Shown here piece by piece: positions 44,540 through 53,574 of a stretch of 64,000 bases of DNA. Below the pieces are notes generated by a model that had not been told where the DNA came from, made no database searches, and saw only the letters and a program-made list of their open reading frames with translations. Both the position numbers and the translations under genes were made by a program. This DNA is from Sphingobium sp. TKS (GTDB lineage Bacteria; Pseudomonadota; Alphaproteobacteria; Sphingomonadales; Sphingomonadaceae): the NCBI RefSeq assembly GCF_001563265.1, contig NZ_CP005083.1:2607001-2671000 (forward strand), in the 5' to 3' direction. Position 1 is the first letter of the stretch, and the number at the start of each line of letters is the position of its first letter.

Positions 44540-45153
44540 TCTTCGACTACTGCGTTCTTCTTCGATGCGCCGACCTTGGGCTCGGTTCCCTTTGCAAGCC
44601 GCGCGATATTCTCCCGGTGCCGCCACAGCACGATCAATGCCAGCGCCAATGCAACCGGCAGCAAATCGAACCGTCCGAAGCACCACATGGCGACCGGCGC
44701 GCTCACCGCCGCCGACATGCCGCCCACGGACGACCTTTTGGTCCCGAACAGCGCGCCCAGCCAGACGATCGCGAAGATAATCCCGGCAGGCCAGTAAAGC
44801 GCCGTCACCACGCCCATCATGGTCGCCACGCCCTTGCCGCCCGCAAAGCGCAGCCAGACCGGATAGCAATGCCCGATAAAGGCCATGGCGCCCGCCATCG
44901 GCCCGCCCCCCTCGATCAGCGCCGCGCCGATCAGCACGGCGGCCGCGCCCTTCAGCAGATCGAGCAGCAGGGTCGCCGCCGCCAGCCCCTTGCGCCCGGT
45001 CCGCAGGACATTGGTCGCGCCGATATTGCCCGACCCGATCTTGCGCAGATCGCCCGCCCCGGTGAAGCGCGTCAGCAACAGCCCAAAGGGGATGGAACCC
45101 AGCAGATAACCGATCAGCAGGACGAACGCGGGAATTAGCCAGGGAGGAGTCAT
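44536..45153 (-). CDS. plsY: Acyl-phosphate:glycerol-3-phosphate acyltransferase
   Basis: PlsY makes lysophosphatidate by acylating glycerol 3-phosphate from acyl phosphate, at the inner membrane. It has 205 residues with five to seven membrane segments. Conserved loops are GSIPFGLLLTR, IGSGNIGATNVLRT and FAGGKGVATMMGV. ATG 45153 is chosen by homology and by GGAGG upstream. The Lys-rich C-terminus is cytoplasmic. It is translationally coupled to dprA. Confidence 0.94.
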   Translation of the reverse strand: MTPPWLIPAFVLLIGYLLGSIPFGLLLTRFTGAGDLRKIGSGNIGATNVLRTGRKGLAAATLLLDLLKGAAAVLIGAALIEGGGPMAGAMAFIGHCYPVWLRFAGGKGVATMMGVVTALYWPAGIIFAIVWLGALFGTKRSSVGGMSAAVSAPVAMWCFGRFDLLPVALALALIVLWRHRENIARLAKGTEPKVGASKKNAVVEE

Positions 45154-45362
45154 GATCTCGCCGTAATAGTTGCGGCGCGACCATAGCGTTCCCGGCGCAC
45201 CGGGCAATGCCCAAAGCGCCCCATCGGAACAGGCATGTCCCTGATTTACGCCGGATCATGTTCAGGCGCGGACAGCAATGCGCTTGCTGGAAGAGGGCAT
45301 GACCGATCCGAACGCATGGCCGGGTCCGGCGACCCGTTGACACCGGCGCCGGACGCCGCAAC

Positions 45363-46178
45363 ATGTCGGTCACAATGACAGTCGCACCCCATGCTCCCCT
45401 GCTGTTCTTCGATTCCGGCGTCGGCGGACTTTCCATTCTCGCTCCCACGCGGGCCGTGCTGCCCCATGCGCCGGTCGTCTATGCGGCAGACAGCGCGGGC
45501 TTCCCCTATGGCACCAAGAGCGAAGCGGAGATCGCCGCGCGCGTGCCTGCGCTGCTTGGCCGCCTGGTGGAACGCTATCGCCCGCGCCTTGCGGTCATCG
45601 CCTGCAATACCGCATCCACCATCGCCCTTTCCGCTGTCCGGGCGGCGCTGGACATACCGGTCGTCGGCACCGTCCCTGCGATCAAGCCCGCCGCCCTGCT
45701 CTCGCAAAGCCGGGTGTTCGGCGTCCTCGGCACGGATGCAACCGTCCGTCAGCCTTATGTGGACCGCCTTGCCGCCGAATTCGGTTCGGATTGCACCGTC
45801 CTGCGTCATGGCTCGGCGGCTCTCGTGCAACTGGCCGAAACGAAGCTGCGCGGCGAACCGCTGGACCCCGCCATCGCCAGGGACGCCCTTGCCGGCCTGT
45901 TCGACCAGCCCGGCGGCGACCGGATGGACATAGTGGTCCTTGCCTGCACGCATTTCCCGCTGGTGGAGGATGAGCTGGCTGCCGCCTCCCCCCGCCCTCT
46001 TCGATTCGTGCACGGCGGCGAAGGGATTGCGCGCCGCATCGCTTATCTCACCCAGGGACAGGAATGGCCCGCCGCTCCGCCCCCCGGAACGGCCGTCTTC
46101 ACGCGACTGGACGAGAGCATCGAACCGCTTCGCCCTGCTCTTCGGGGCTATGGTTTGCAGCAGATCGATTGTCTTTGA
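45363..46178 (+). CDS. murI: Glutamate racemase
   Basis: MurI makes D-glutamate for peptidoglycan without a cofactor. It has 271 residues. The two catalytic cysteines are C81 in AVIACNTAST and C195 in VVLACTHFPL. FDSGVGGLSI near the start is diagnostic. The 209 bases upstream show no gene. ATG 45375 is an alternative in-frame start four codons later. hemA follows after 151 bases with two dyads in the gap. Confidence 0.94.
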   Translation: MSVTMTVAPHAPLLFFDSGVGGLSILAPTRAVLPHAPVVYAADSAGFPYGTKSEAEIAARVPALLGRLVERYRPRLAVIACNTASTIALSAVRAALDIPVVGTVPAIKPAALLSQSRVFGVLGTDATVRQPYVDRLAAEFGSDCTVLRHGSAALVQLAETKLRGEPLDPAIARDALAGLFDQPGGDRMDIVVLACTHFPLVEDELAAASPRPLRFVHGGEGIARRIAYLTQGQEWPAAPPPGTAVFTRLDESIEPLRPALRGYGLQQIDCL

Positions 46179-46211
46179 AGGGGTGGACCTTTGGTCCAAT
46201 CGCAAGCCATT

Positions 46212-46268
46212 CTATCAGCGTGATAGGTAATTCTCCCTAAGGCTGCGAGCGGTTATCACTGGTAATAG
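46212..46268 (+). promoter_or_regulatory. Two dyads upstream of hemA, candidate operators
   Basis: CTATCA-GCG-TGATAG (46212-46226) is perfect. TTATCA-CTGG-TAATAG (46253-46268) is its imperfect relative. Their centres are about 41 bp apart, close to four helical turns, in the hemA promoter region. I do not recognise the regulator; they do not match the FNR consensus. Confidence 0.45.
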
Positions 46269-46329
46269 GCCACCACAGCAGGTAAATGCCCCCTTAAAGA
46301 GGGGATGCGGGAACAGGGACAGGGCTTAA

Positions 46330-47550
46330 GTGAACTACAAGCACATCTTCACGCAGGCGATCGACCGGCTCCATAGCGAAGGTCGCTATCGGGTGTTCAT
46401 CGACATCCTGCGCAACAAGGGCGCTTTCCCCAACGCCCGCTGCTTCCATGGCCATAATGGCCCGAAGCCGATCACCGTCTGGTGTTCGAACGACTATCTC
46501 GCCATGGGTCAGCATCCCAAGGTCGTCGCCGCCATGGAAGAGGCGCTGCATGATGTCGGCGCAGGTTCCGGCGGCACCCGCAATATCGGCGGCAACACCC
46601 ATTATCATGTCGATCTGGAGGCGGAACTCGCGGACCTGCACGGCAAGGAAGCCGCGCTGCTCTTCACCTCGGGCTATGTCTCCAACGAAGCGACCCTTTC
46701 GACCCTCGCCAAGATCCTGCCCGGCTGCATCATCTTCTCGGACGAGCTGAACCATGCTTCGATGATCGCGGGCATCCGCAATTCGGGCTGCGAAAAGCGC
46801 GTCTTCCGCCACAATGACGTGGAGCATCTGCGCGAACTGCTCGCCGCCGAAGATCCCGAAGTGCCCAAGCTGATCGCCTTCGAAAGCGTCTATTCGATGG
46901 ATGGCGACATCGCCCCCATCGCGGAAATCTGCGATCTGGCGGACGAATATAACGCGCTCACCTATCTGGACGAAGTCCATGCGGTCGGCATGTACGGCGC
47001 CCGTGGCGGCGGCATTTCCGAACGGGATGAAGTCGCCGATCGCGTGACCATTATCGAGGGCACGCTGGGCAAGGCGTTCGGCGTCATGGGTGGTTATATC
47101 GCGGCCGACCAGATGATCGTCGATGTGATCCGCAGCTATGCGCCGGGCTTCATCTTCACGACCTCGCTGTCGCCGGTGCTGGTCGCAGGCGTGCTGGCGA
47201 GCGTTCGCCACCTTAAGCAATCGAGCGAGGAACGCGAAGGGCAGCAGGCATCCGCCGCGACGCTCAAGCGCCTGATGGCCGAAGCTGGCCTGCCGGTCAT
47301 GCCGTCGGTGACGCACATCGTTCCGCTGATGGTGGGCGATCCGGTCAAGGCCAAGCGGATCAGCGATATCCTGCTCGCGGAATATGGCGCCTATGTGCAG
47401 CCGATCAATTACCCCACCGTCCCGCGCGGTACGGAGCGTCTGCGCTTCACGCCGGGACCGGCCCACACCGAAGAGATGATGGGCGATCTGGTCAAGGCGC
47501 TGGTGGAAATCTGGGACCGGCTGGAACTGGAACTCAGGAAGGCAGCCTGA
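46330..47550 (+). CDS. hemA: 5-aminolevulinate synthase
   Basis: This PLP enzyme condenses glycine and succinyl-CoA to 5-aminolevulinate, the first step of heme synthesis by the Shemin route of alphaproteobacteria. It has 406 residues. The Schiff-base lysine is K248 in EGTLGKAFG, the number found in Rhodobacter. [28 protein letters not shown] and [12 protein letters not shown] are conserved. The start is GTG 46330. Confidence 0.96.
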   Translation: MNYKHIFTQAIDRLHSEGRYRVFIDILRNKGAFPNARCFHGHNGPKPITVWCSNDYLAMGQHPKVVAAMEEALHDVGAGSGGTRNIGGNTHYHVDLEAELADLHGKEAALLFTSGYVSNEATLSTLAKILPGCIIFSDELNHASMIAGIRNSGCEKRVFRHNDVEHLRELLAAEDPEVPKLIAFESVYSMDGDIAPIAEICDLADEYNALTYLDEVHAVGMYGARGGGISERDEVADRVTIIEGTLGKAFGVMGGYIAADQMIVDVIRSYAPGFIFTTSLSPVLVAGVLASVRHLKQSSEEREGQQASAATLKRLMAEAGLPVMPSVTHIVPLMVGDPVKAKRISDILLAEYGAYVQPINYPTVPRGTERLRFTPGPAHTEEMMGDLVKALVEIWDRLELELRKAA

Positions 47551-47613
47551 AACTTCCAGAATATCGTGCTCCTGCCTTCTCAGGAGTACGCCGCCCTATC
47601 ATCGGACCAATCT

Positions 47614-48261
47614 CTAGATTCGGATCAACCCACCCCTGACCGCATAGCCGCGATACAAGCTCCGGCTATGCGGAAAGCCGCCCATATCCGCCGCTAATTT
47701 CCCGATGGCCTGCTTGAGTTCCGCTCGCGGCGACACATGAAAACGCGCCAGCCAGCCGAACAGCGCCTGCTTCCAAAAGGCGGGCAGATCGTCCTGCTGA
47801 CCGAAATCCACGACCTCCAGCTTGCCGCCATGCGCCACACAGCCCACCGCCTGCCGTAGAGCGCCTTGCCAATCCGGGATCATCGACAGCGCGTAGCTGA
47901 TGAACACCCGCTCGAAATCCGTCCGCCCGAACAGCGCCGCCGCATCGAACGCACAGGCGTCCCCCTGCGCCAGCACGACCCGATCGGCCATGCCCGCCTT
48001 CGCCACGGCCTTGCGCGCCGTCTCCAGCATCGCCTCGCTGATGTCGACGCCGTAAAGCCGCGCCTCCGGCCAGGCCTTGCCCACGGCGATCAAATTCCGC
48101 CCGGTCCCGCAGCCGATTTCCAACACCGCCCCGCCCCGCGGCGGGGCGAGATCGGCAATCAGCCCATCCCGTCCCAGCAGGTAGAATTTCCGCGACAAGT
48201 CGTAAATATGCCGCTGATGCCGATAGACGCTGTCCATCAGCCCGCCATGCCCGCCGCTCAT
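47614..48261 (-). CDS. btaB: Betaine-lipid N-methyltransferase BtaB
   Basis: BtaB methylates the amino group of diacylglyceryl-homoserine three times with SAM, giving the betaine lipid DGTS. It has 215 residues. The start region, HGGLMDSVYRHQRHIYDLSR then KFYLLGRDGLI, is the BtaB hallmark. The SAM motif is LEIGCGTGRN (47-56), then DISEAMLETA. ATG 48261 overlaps the btaA stop by one base (TGATG). A longer in-frame start reaches back into btaA and is rejected. Confidence 0.88.
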   Translation of the reverse strand: MSGGHGGLMDSVYRHQRHIYDLSRKFYLLGRDGLIADLAPPRGGAVLEIGCGTGRNLIAVGKAWPEARLYGVDISEAMLETARKAVAKAGMADRVVLAQGDACAFDAAALFGRTDFERVFISYALSMIPDWQGALRQAVGCVAHGGKLEVVDFGQQDDLPAFWKQALFGWLARFHVSPRAELKQAIGKLAADMGGFPHSRSLYRGYAVRGGLIRI

Positions 48262-49478
48262 CACGCGTCCTTCAGCACATAAAGATGAACGCCGCCATAA
48301 ATGGCCGACCGGTCCCGCGCCGTGTAATCGAGCGACTCTTCCGCCCGATAATCCCAGCGCGAGAGCACCGCATCGTCCACCCGTCCGGGCAGGATGCTCG
48401 GCTCGCCTGCCGTCCGGAACAGCACTCTTGCCCCCGGCCGCGCCGTCCGCGTGATCTGCGCCCAAAGCGCGTTCAACTGCGCATCGTCCATCCAGTCCTG
48501 CGCATCGAGCAATATGTAGCGATCCGCCGATCCGGCCTCCTGCGACGCCAGAAAATCAGTGAAATTCACATGCCGGACATCCACCCGCCCGGCGCGCTCG
48601 ACCACTGCCTGATGGTTCGCCGCCTGCAAATAGGGCGGCAACGGCCCCTCGCCCCCGTCATAGCCACGCCCAAAGGCCTGCACGGCGAAATAATTGTCCT
48701 TGAGGTCGAAATCGCAGGCCAACTTCTCCAGCCGCGCCTTCAGCACGCTGTCCATCCGGTCATCCCCGGCCAGCGCCTCATATTGCGCCGGCGGAATGCC
48801 CAGGCCGAAGAGCGAAGCAGGCTGGCTCGTCAGCCAGCGCATGAAGGCACTGTCGAACACGGGCGCCAGTTCAGCCTCGAAAATGGCGCGCTGCTCTTCC
48901 CGGCTCCGGGCGTCCAGCATCCGGCGCGGATTGACGCCATGCAACCGCGCCAGCAGATGCGCCGCCCCGATAAAGCGCCCCAGCAACCCATGCTTGTAGA
49001 TCCCCCGCGCAAACCCCCCGATGCGCCGCCGCCCGATAAAATCGCGGCCTTCCCAATAGCGCCGCGTCGCATCGTCCAGATGCGGCGCCACGAAGGTCCG
49101 GTAGGCCGCCACATTCTCCTTGCAGTCCGCCTTGGCGAAGAAGCGATGAAACGCTTCATGATCCGGCAAGGCCCGCGCCGCCGCCAGCTTCAGCCGATTA
49201 AGCGCGATATGCGCGGTATTGAGGTCCACCGCCGTGATCTTCGCCGGATCGGCGGTCAGATAGCTCAGCACATTGCACCCGCCTGAAGCGATGGTGACGA
49301 CATGGCTGTCCGGCGTGATCGCCAACGCCTCCATATCGACCTCCGGGTCTTCCCAGATCTGCGCGTAAACCAGCCCCCGAAACGCGAAGGTAAAGGCGCG
49401 CTCCAGCAATCCCTGCCTGGAAAGATGCCGATGCCGATGCACCGCGCGGGTAACATTCCGATGAGCCCTAGATGCCAT
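48261..49478 (-). CDS. btaA: SAM:diacylglycerol 3-amino-3-carboxypropyltransferase BtaA (DUF3419)
   Basis: BtaA moves the 3-amino-3-carboxypropyl group of SAM onto diacylglycerol, the first step of betaine lipid synthesis. It has 405 residues, near the length of the Rhodobacter enzyme. Key sequence: GLVYAQIWEDPEVDME (35-50), VTIASGGCNVLSYL, and ITAVDLNTAHIALN, the SAM-binding core. ATG 49478 has GAGGAGG 8 bases upstream. Direct 11-bp repeats resembling a Pho box lie about 60-90 bp upstream. It is co-translated with btaB. Confidence 0.87.
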   Translation of the reverse strand: MASRAHRNVTRAVHRHRHLSRQGLLERAFTFAFRGLVYAQIWEDPEVDMEALAITPDSHVVTIASGGCNVLSYLTADPAKITAVDLNTAHIALNRLKLAAARALPDHEAFHRFFAKADCKENVAAYRTFVAPHLDDATRRYWEGRDFIGRRRIGGFARGIYKHGLLGRFIGAAHLLARLHGVNPRRMLDARSREEQRAIFEAELAPVFDSAFMRWLTSQPASLFGLGIPPAQYEALAGDDRMDSVLKARLEKLACDFDLKDNYFAVQAFGRGYDGGEGPLPPYLQAANHQAVVERAGRVDVRHVNFTDFLASQEAGSADRYILLDAQDWMDDAQLNALWAQITRTARPGARVLFRTAGEPSILPGRVDDAVLSRWDYRAEESLDYTARDRSAIYGGVHLYVLKDA

Positions 49479-49539
49479 AAACCGTGCCTCCTCGCTGCCG
49501 GGGTCGTCCGGGCGCATAGGGCGGCGGCATGTCGCCCGC

Positions 49540-49568
49540 GTGACAATGAGGTTACGGCAATGTGAAGC
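49540..49568 (-). promoter_or_regulatory. Candidate Pho box upstream of btaA
   Basis: Read on the minus strand, GCTTCAC-ATTG, CCGTAAC-CTCA and TTGTCAC-GCGG follow one another with strict 11-base spacing. They match the PhoB half-site CTGTCAC at 4, 5 and 6 of 7 positions. The site lies about 60-90 bases upstream of the btaA start. bta genes are known phosphate-starvation targets in Rhodobacter and Sinorhizobium. Confidence 0.5.
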
Positions 49569-49611
49569 ACCTTGCGGAACCAACCCGCGCCATCCACCTT
49601 CTTTGCTAGCA

Positions 49612-50604
49612 ATGCCTCACTGGATCGAACCCCACCCCACCGGCATCTATGTCCGCCCCGCCAATGCCTGGATCGATCCGTCGGTCCCGCAGGAGCGCGC
49701 CCTCGTCACCCACGGCCATGCCGACCATGCCAGGGGCGGCCACGGCCATGTCTGGGCCACGGAAGAAACCCTCGCCATCATGGCCCTGCGCTATGGCACG
49801 GCTTGCGGCACGGCGGTTCCCTATGGCGAGGAAATCCGCATGAACGGCGTCACGATCAGCTACATCCCCGCCGGCCATGTCCTTGGCTCCGCCCAGATCG
49901 TCCTCAGCCACGCCGGCGAACGCGTCGTCGTCACCGGCGATTACAAGCGCCGCCCCGATCCGACCTGCAAAGCCTTCGAACCCGTCCCCTGCGACATCTT
50001 CGTCACCGAAGCGACCTTCGGCCTGCCGGTCTTCCGCCATCCCGACACAGGCAGCGAAGTCGACCGCCTCCTCGCCGCCCTCCATGCCAATCCCGATCGC
50101 TGCGTCCTCGTCGGCGCCTACGCTCTTGGCAAGGCCCAACGCCTCATCTGCGAATTGCGGGCGAGAGGGCATCACGATCCCATCCACATCCATGGCGCGC
50201 TGGAGAGGATGTGCGCGCTCTACGAACAGTTCGGCGTCGATCTGGGCGATCTCCGCTCCGCCACCGGCCTTCCCGCCAAGGAGATGCGCGGCCGCATCGT
50301 CGTCTCGCCACCCTCAGCGCTCAACGACCGCTGGAGCCGCCGCCTGCCCGATCCGATCACCGCCATGGCGTCAGGCTGGATGCGCATCCGCCAGCGCGCC
50401 CGTCAGCGCAATGTCGAACTGCCGCTGGTCATCTCCGACCATGCCGACTGGGACGAGCTGACCGACACCATTCGCGAAGTCGCCCCATCGGAAACCTGGA
50501 TCACCCATGGCCGGGAGGAAGCATTGCTCCACTGGTGCATGACCCACCAGATGCGGGCGCGAGCCCTGGCACTGGTAGGCCGCGAAGATGAGGATGAGGG
50601 GTAA
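49612..50604 (+). CDS. DNA ligase-associated exonuclease, metallo-beta-lactamase/beta-CASP fold
   Basis: This 330-residue metallohydrolase has the zinc motif HGHADH (34-39), then PAGHVLGSAQIVL, TGDYKRRPDPT and a late SDHADWDELT histidine. It fits the ligase-associated exonuclease family that occurs with ATP-dependent ligases of the PP_1105 type. The TAA stop overlaps the ligase ATG by one base. In many bacteria the set also includes a helicase and a phosphoesterase, which are absent here. It diverges from btaA. Confidence 0.88.
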   Translation: MPHWIEPHPTGIYVRPANAWIDPSVPQERALVTHGHADHARGGHGHVWATEETLAIMALRYGTACGTAVPYGEEIRMNGVTISYIPAGHVLGSAQIVLSHAGERVVVTGDYKRRPDPTCKAFEPVPCDIFVTEATFGLPVFRHPDTGSEVDRLLAALHANPDRCVLVGAYALGKAQRLICELRARGHHDPIHIHGALERMCALYEQFGVDLGDLRSATGLPAKEMRGRIVVSPPSALNDRWSRRLPDPITAMASGWMRIRQRARQRNVELPLVISDHADWDELTDTIREVAPSETWITHGREEALLHWCMTHQMRARALALVGREDEDEG

Positions 50605-52202
50605 TGCGCGCCTTCTCCCAACTGCTGGACGGCCTGGTCTACACACGTTCCCGCAACGGCAAGCTGGATCTTATCGCCAGCTATATGGCGCAGGCGCCTG
50701 ATCCCGACCGTGGCTGGGCTCTCGCCGCCTTGACCGGCAATCTCGACCTGAAAGCCGTCAAGGCCTCCACCATAGCCGAAATGACCCGCGCCCGTGTCGA
50801 TCCGGTCCTGTTCGAAATGAGCCGTGACTATGTCGGAGACCTGGCCGAAACCGTATCCCTCCTCTGGCCGAAACCCGCGGATCAGTCGCCGGAAATAGAT
50901 GACGGCTCCCTCACCCTGTCGGCCATGGTCGACCGCCTCCATGCCACCAGCCGAGCCGCCGCCCCCGATACCCTGGCCCGGATGATGGATCATCTCGATG
51001 CGTCGGGCCGCTTCGCGCTGCTCAAGCTCGCCACCGGCGGCCTGCGCGTCGGCATCTCCGCCCGCCTCGCCAAGACCGGCTTCGCCCAAGCCTTCGGCCT
51101 CGATGTCGACGATGTGGAGGAATGCTGGCACGCCCTCACCCCGCCCTACACTCCTCTCTTCGCCTGGGCAGAAGGCAAGGCCGAGCGCCCCGACCCGGCA
51201 GGCACGCCCTTCTTCCGCCCCTTCATGCTCGCCCACCCTTTGGAAGCGGAAAGCGTCGACCTCAACCACTATGCCGCCGAGTGGAAATGGGACGGCATCC
51301 GCATCCAGATCGTCGGCACGCCCAGCGAGACCCGCCTCTACAGCCGCGCCGGAGACGACATCACCGGCAGCTTCCCCGACATAGCGCAGGCCTTCCGCCA
51401 TCATGCGGTCCTCGACGGCGAACTGCTCGTCAAGGGCGAGTTTCAAGGCGGCCAAACCCACGGCGGCGCTGCGGCGAGCTTCAACGCCCTCCAGCAGCGC
51501 CTTGGCCGCAAGGCGGTGACGGCGAAGATGATGGACGACTATCCCGCCTTCGTCCGCCTCTACGACATATTGCTCGACGCCGACGAAGACCTGCGCGCGC
51601 TCCCCTGGGAACAACGCCGCGCGCGCCTTGAAACCACGGTGCCCCAGCTTGATCCACAGCGCTTCGACATTTCCGCTCTCATCGAAGCATCCGACTTTGA
51701 AACGCTGGCCGACCTGCGCGCAGGCGCCCGCGATGCCGCCATCGAAGGCGTGATGCTCAAGCGCCGCGACAGCCCCTATGTCGCGGGGCGCAAGGCGGCG
51801 CTCTGGTATAAATGGAAACGCGATCCGCTGACCGCCGACTGCGTGATGATGTACGCCCAGCGCGGCCACGGCAAACGCTCATCCTTCTATTCGGACTACA
51901 CCTTTGGTTGCTGGACGGAGGAAGGCGAACTGCTGCCGGTTGGAAAAGCCTATAGCGGCTTCACCGACGAGGAACTGAAATGGCTGGACCGCTTCGTGCG
52001 GGGGAATACGATCAACCGCTTCGGTCCGGTGCGCGAGGTGGAAAAGTCGCTTGTGCTGGAGGTCGCGTTTGACAGCATCCACGAGAGCAAACGGCACAAA
52101 TCGGGGCTGGCGATGCGCTTTCCCCGGATCGCGCATATTCGCAAAGACAAGCCTGCACATGAGGCGGATACGGTCGAGGGATTAAAGCGGTTGGTGAGTT
52201 AG
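50604..52202 (+). CDS. ATP-dependent DNA ligase (PP_1105 type)
   Basis: This 532-residue ligase has the adenylated lysine K228 in EWKWDGIRIQ (KxDG motif), LDGELLVKG, and EGVMLKRRDSPY, followed by the YKWKRDPLTADCVMMYAQRG motif V region and an OB domain. The N-terminal domain binds DNA. Being distinct from NAD-dependent LigA, it probably acts in DNA repair together with the adjacent exonuclease. Its TAG stop (52200-52202) lies inside the 9-bp target duplication of the IS256 element, so the insertion left the protein intact. Confidence 0.93.
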   Translation: MRAFSQLLDGLVYTRSRNGKLDLIASYMAQAPDPDRGWALAALTGNLDLKAVKASTIAEMTRARVDPVLFEMSRDYVGDLAETVSLLWPKPADQSPEIDDGSLTLSAMVDRLHATSRAAAPDTLARMMDHLDASGRFALLKLATGGLRVGISARLAKTGFAQAFGLDVDDVEECWHALTPPYTPLFAWAEGKAERPDPAGTPFFRPFMLAHPLEAESVDLNHYAAEWKWDGIRIQIVGTPSETRLYSRAGDDITGSFPDIAQAFRHHAVLDGELLVKGEFQGGQTHGGAAASFNALQQRLGRKAVTAKMMDDYPAFVRLYDILLDADEDLRALPWEQRRARLETTVPQLDPQRFDISALIEASDFETLADLRAGARDAAIEGVMLKRRDSPYVAGRKAALWYKWKRDPLTADCVMMYAQRGHGKRSSFYSDYTFGCWTEEGELLPVGKAYSGFTDEELKWLDRFVRGNTINRFGPVREVEKSLVLEVAFDSIHESKRHKSGLAMRFPRIAHIRKDKPAHEADTVEGLKRLVS

Positions 52203-52207
52203 CAAAC

Positions 52208-53529
52208 GGGACTGTCAGGAATTTCGTGTGCGACGAGGCATAATGGGGAACAAGGAGACCCGGTATGTCACGACGCAAAGAACCCTCGATACCGAACGAC
52301 ATTCTCGATCAGCTGCTTGCCGGCACTGACGCGGCCGCGGCGCTCAGCCAGGGCGGCCTGCTCGATACATTGAAGAAGGCATTTGCCGAACGGGCGCTCA
52401 ATGCGGAGATGGATCACCATCTTGGCCAGGAGGAGCAAGGGAACAACAGCCGGAACGGCTATGGCCGCAAGACGGTGACGACCGACGGGGGACGGATCGA
52501 GATCGAGGTGCCGCGTGATCGGGCCGGCAGTTTCGATCCGCAGCTGATCGCCAAGTACCAGCGACGCTTCCCTGGCTTTGATGACAAGATCATCTCGATG
52601 TACGCGCGTGGCATGAGTACCCGGGAGATCACCGGGCATCTGCGCGATCTGTACGGGATCGACGCCTCGCCCGATCTGATCAGCACGATCACCGACGCGG
52701 TGCTGGAAGAGGTTGCAGCCTGGCAGCAACGCCCGCTGGACCCAGCCTATCCGCTGGTTTTCTTCGATGCGATCCGGGTCAAGATCCGCGACGAAGGCAT
52801 GGTCCGCAACAAGGCGATCCATATTGCCCTGGGCGTCATGGCCGACGGCACCTAGGTGGTCCTGGGGCTATGGCTGGAACAGAATGAAGGCGCCAAGTTC
52901 TGGCTGCGCGTCATGAACGAACTACGCAACCGCGGCGTCGAGGATATCATGCTGGCCGTCGTTGACGGTCTGAAGGGCTTCCCCGACGCCATCACCGCCG
53001 TCTTCCCCGAAGCGATGGTCCAGACCTGCATCGTCCATCTGCTGCGCAACTCGATGGATTTCGTGGCATGGAAAGACCGTAAGGCGCTCGGAACGGCCCT
53101 GAAGGCCATCTACCGTGCTGTCGATGCCGCGGCCGCCGAGGAAGCGCTGACGGCCTTCGAAGCGAGCTTCTGGGGCCAGCGCTATCCCGCTATCGGCCAG
53201 AGCTGGCGTCGGGCATGGCCCGAGGTCATCCCATTTTTCGCCTTTCCCGACGAGGTCAGGCGGATCGTCTACACCACCAATGCCATCGAGGCCTTGAACT
53301 CCAAGCTTCGTCGCGCTGTTCGTGCGCGGGGCCATTTCCCCAATGATGAGGCGGCCACCAAGCTGCTCTATCTGATCTTGAACCGATCGGAGAAAGAGTG
53401 GAAAATGCCGCCGCGCGAGTGGAACATGGCGAAGGCGCAATTTGCCGTTCTCTTCGGCGAACGCTTCATCAGGGCCATGACGGCCTGATGGTCAACCGCC
53501 TCGCCGCACACGAAATTCCTGACAGCCCC
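52208..53529. mobile_element. IS256-family insertion sequence, 1322 bp
   Basis: Terminal inverted repeats of 25 bases (52208-52232 and 53505-53529) differ at one position, position 4 (A against G); both contain CTGTCAGGAATTTCGTGTGC. The element is flanked by a perfect 9-bp target duplication TTAGCAAAC (52199-52207 and 53530-53538). It holds one transposase gene, interrupted by an amber codon. Perfect duplications and near-identical ends point to recent insertion. Confidence 0.96.
52265..53488 (+). pseudogene. IS256-family transposase interrupted by an in-frame TAG
   Basis: The frame is open for 407 codons except TAG at 52853-52855, codon 197, in VMADGT-stop-VVLGLW. Functional relatives usually read VMADGTKEVLGLW there, so one base change of AAG to TAG is likely. 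The catalytic DDE set would be split: the first D lies before the stop (FFDAIRVK), the second D (VVDGLKGFPDAI) and E after it. NAIEALNSKLRRA shows the family. Unless the stop is suppressed or a sister copy acts in trans, the element cannot move itself. Confidence 0.93.
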
Positions 53530-53574
53530 TTAGCAAACCCGTATGCTAAGCTCAGCCACCCCAGTGATACTCGG

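Noticed and set aside
45278..45340. 20-codon reading frame upstream of murI that could be a leader peptide
   Set aside because: No repeated codons, no attenuator hairpin and no good ribosome-binding site support it.
52208..53529. IS256 insertion as a disruption of a ligase-associated helicase gene
   Set aside because: Restoring the pre-insertion sequence joins the ligase stop to a non-coding, unrelated segment, so no gene was broken at this site.
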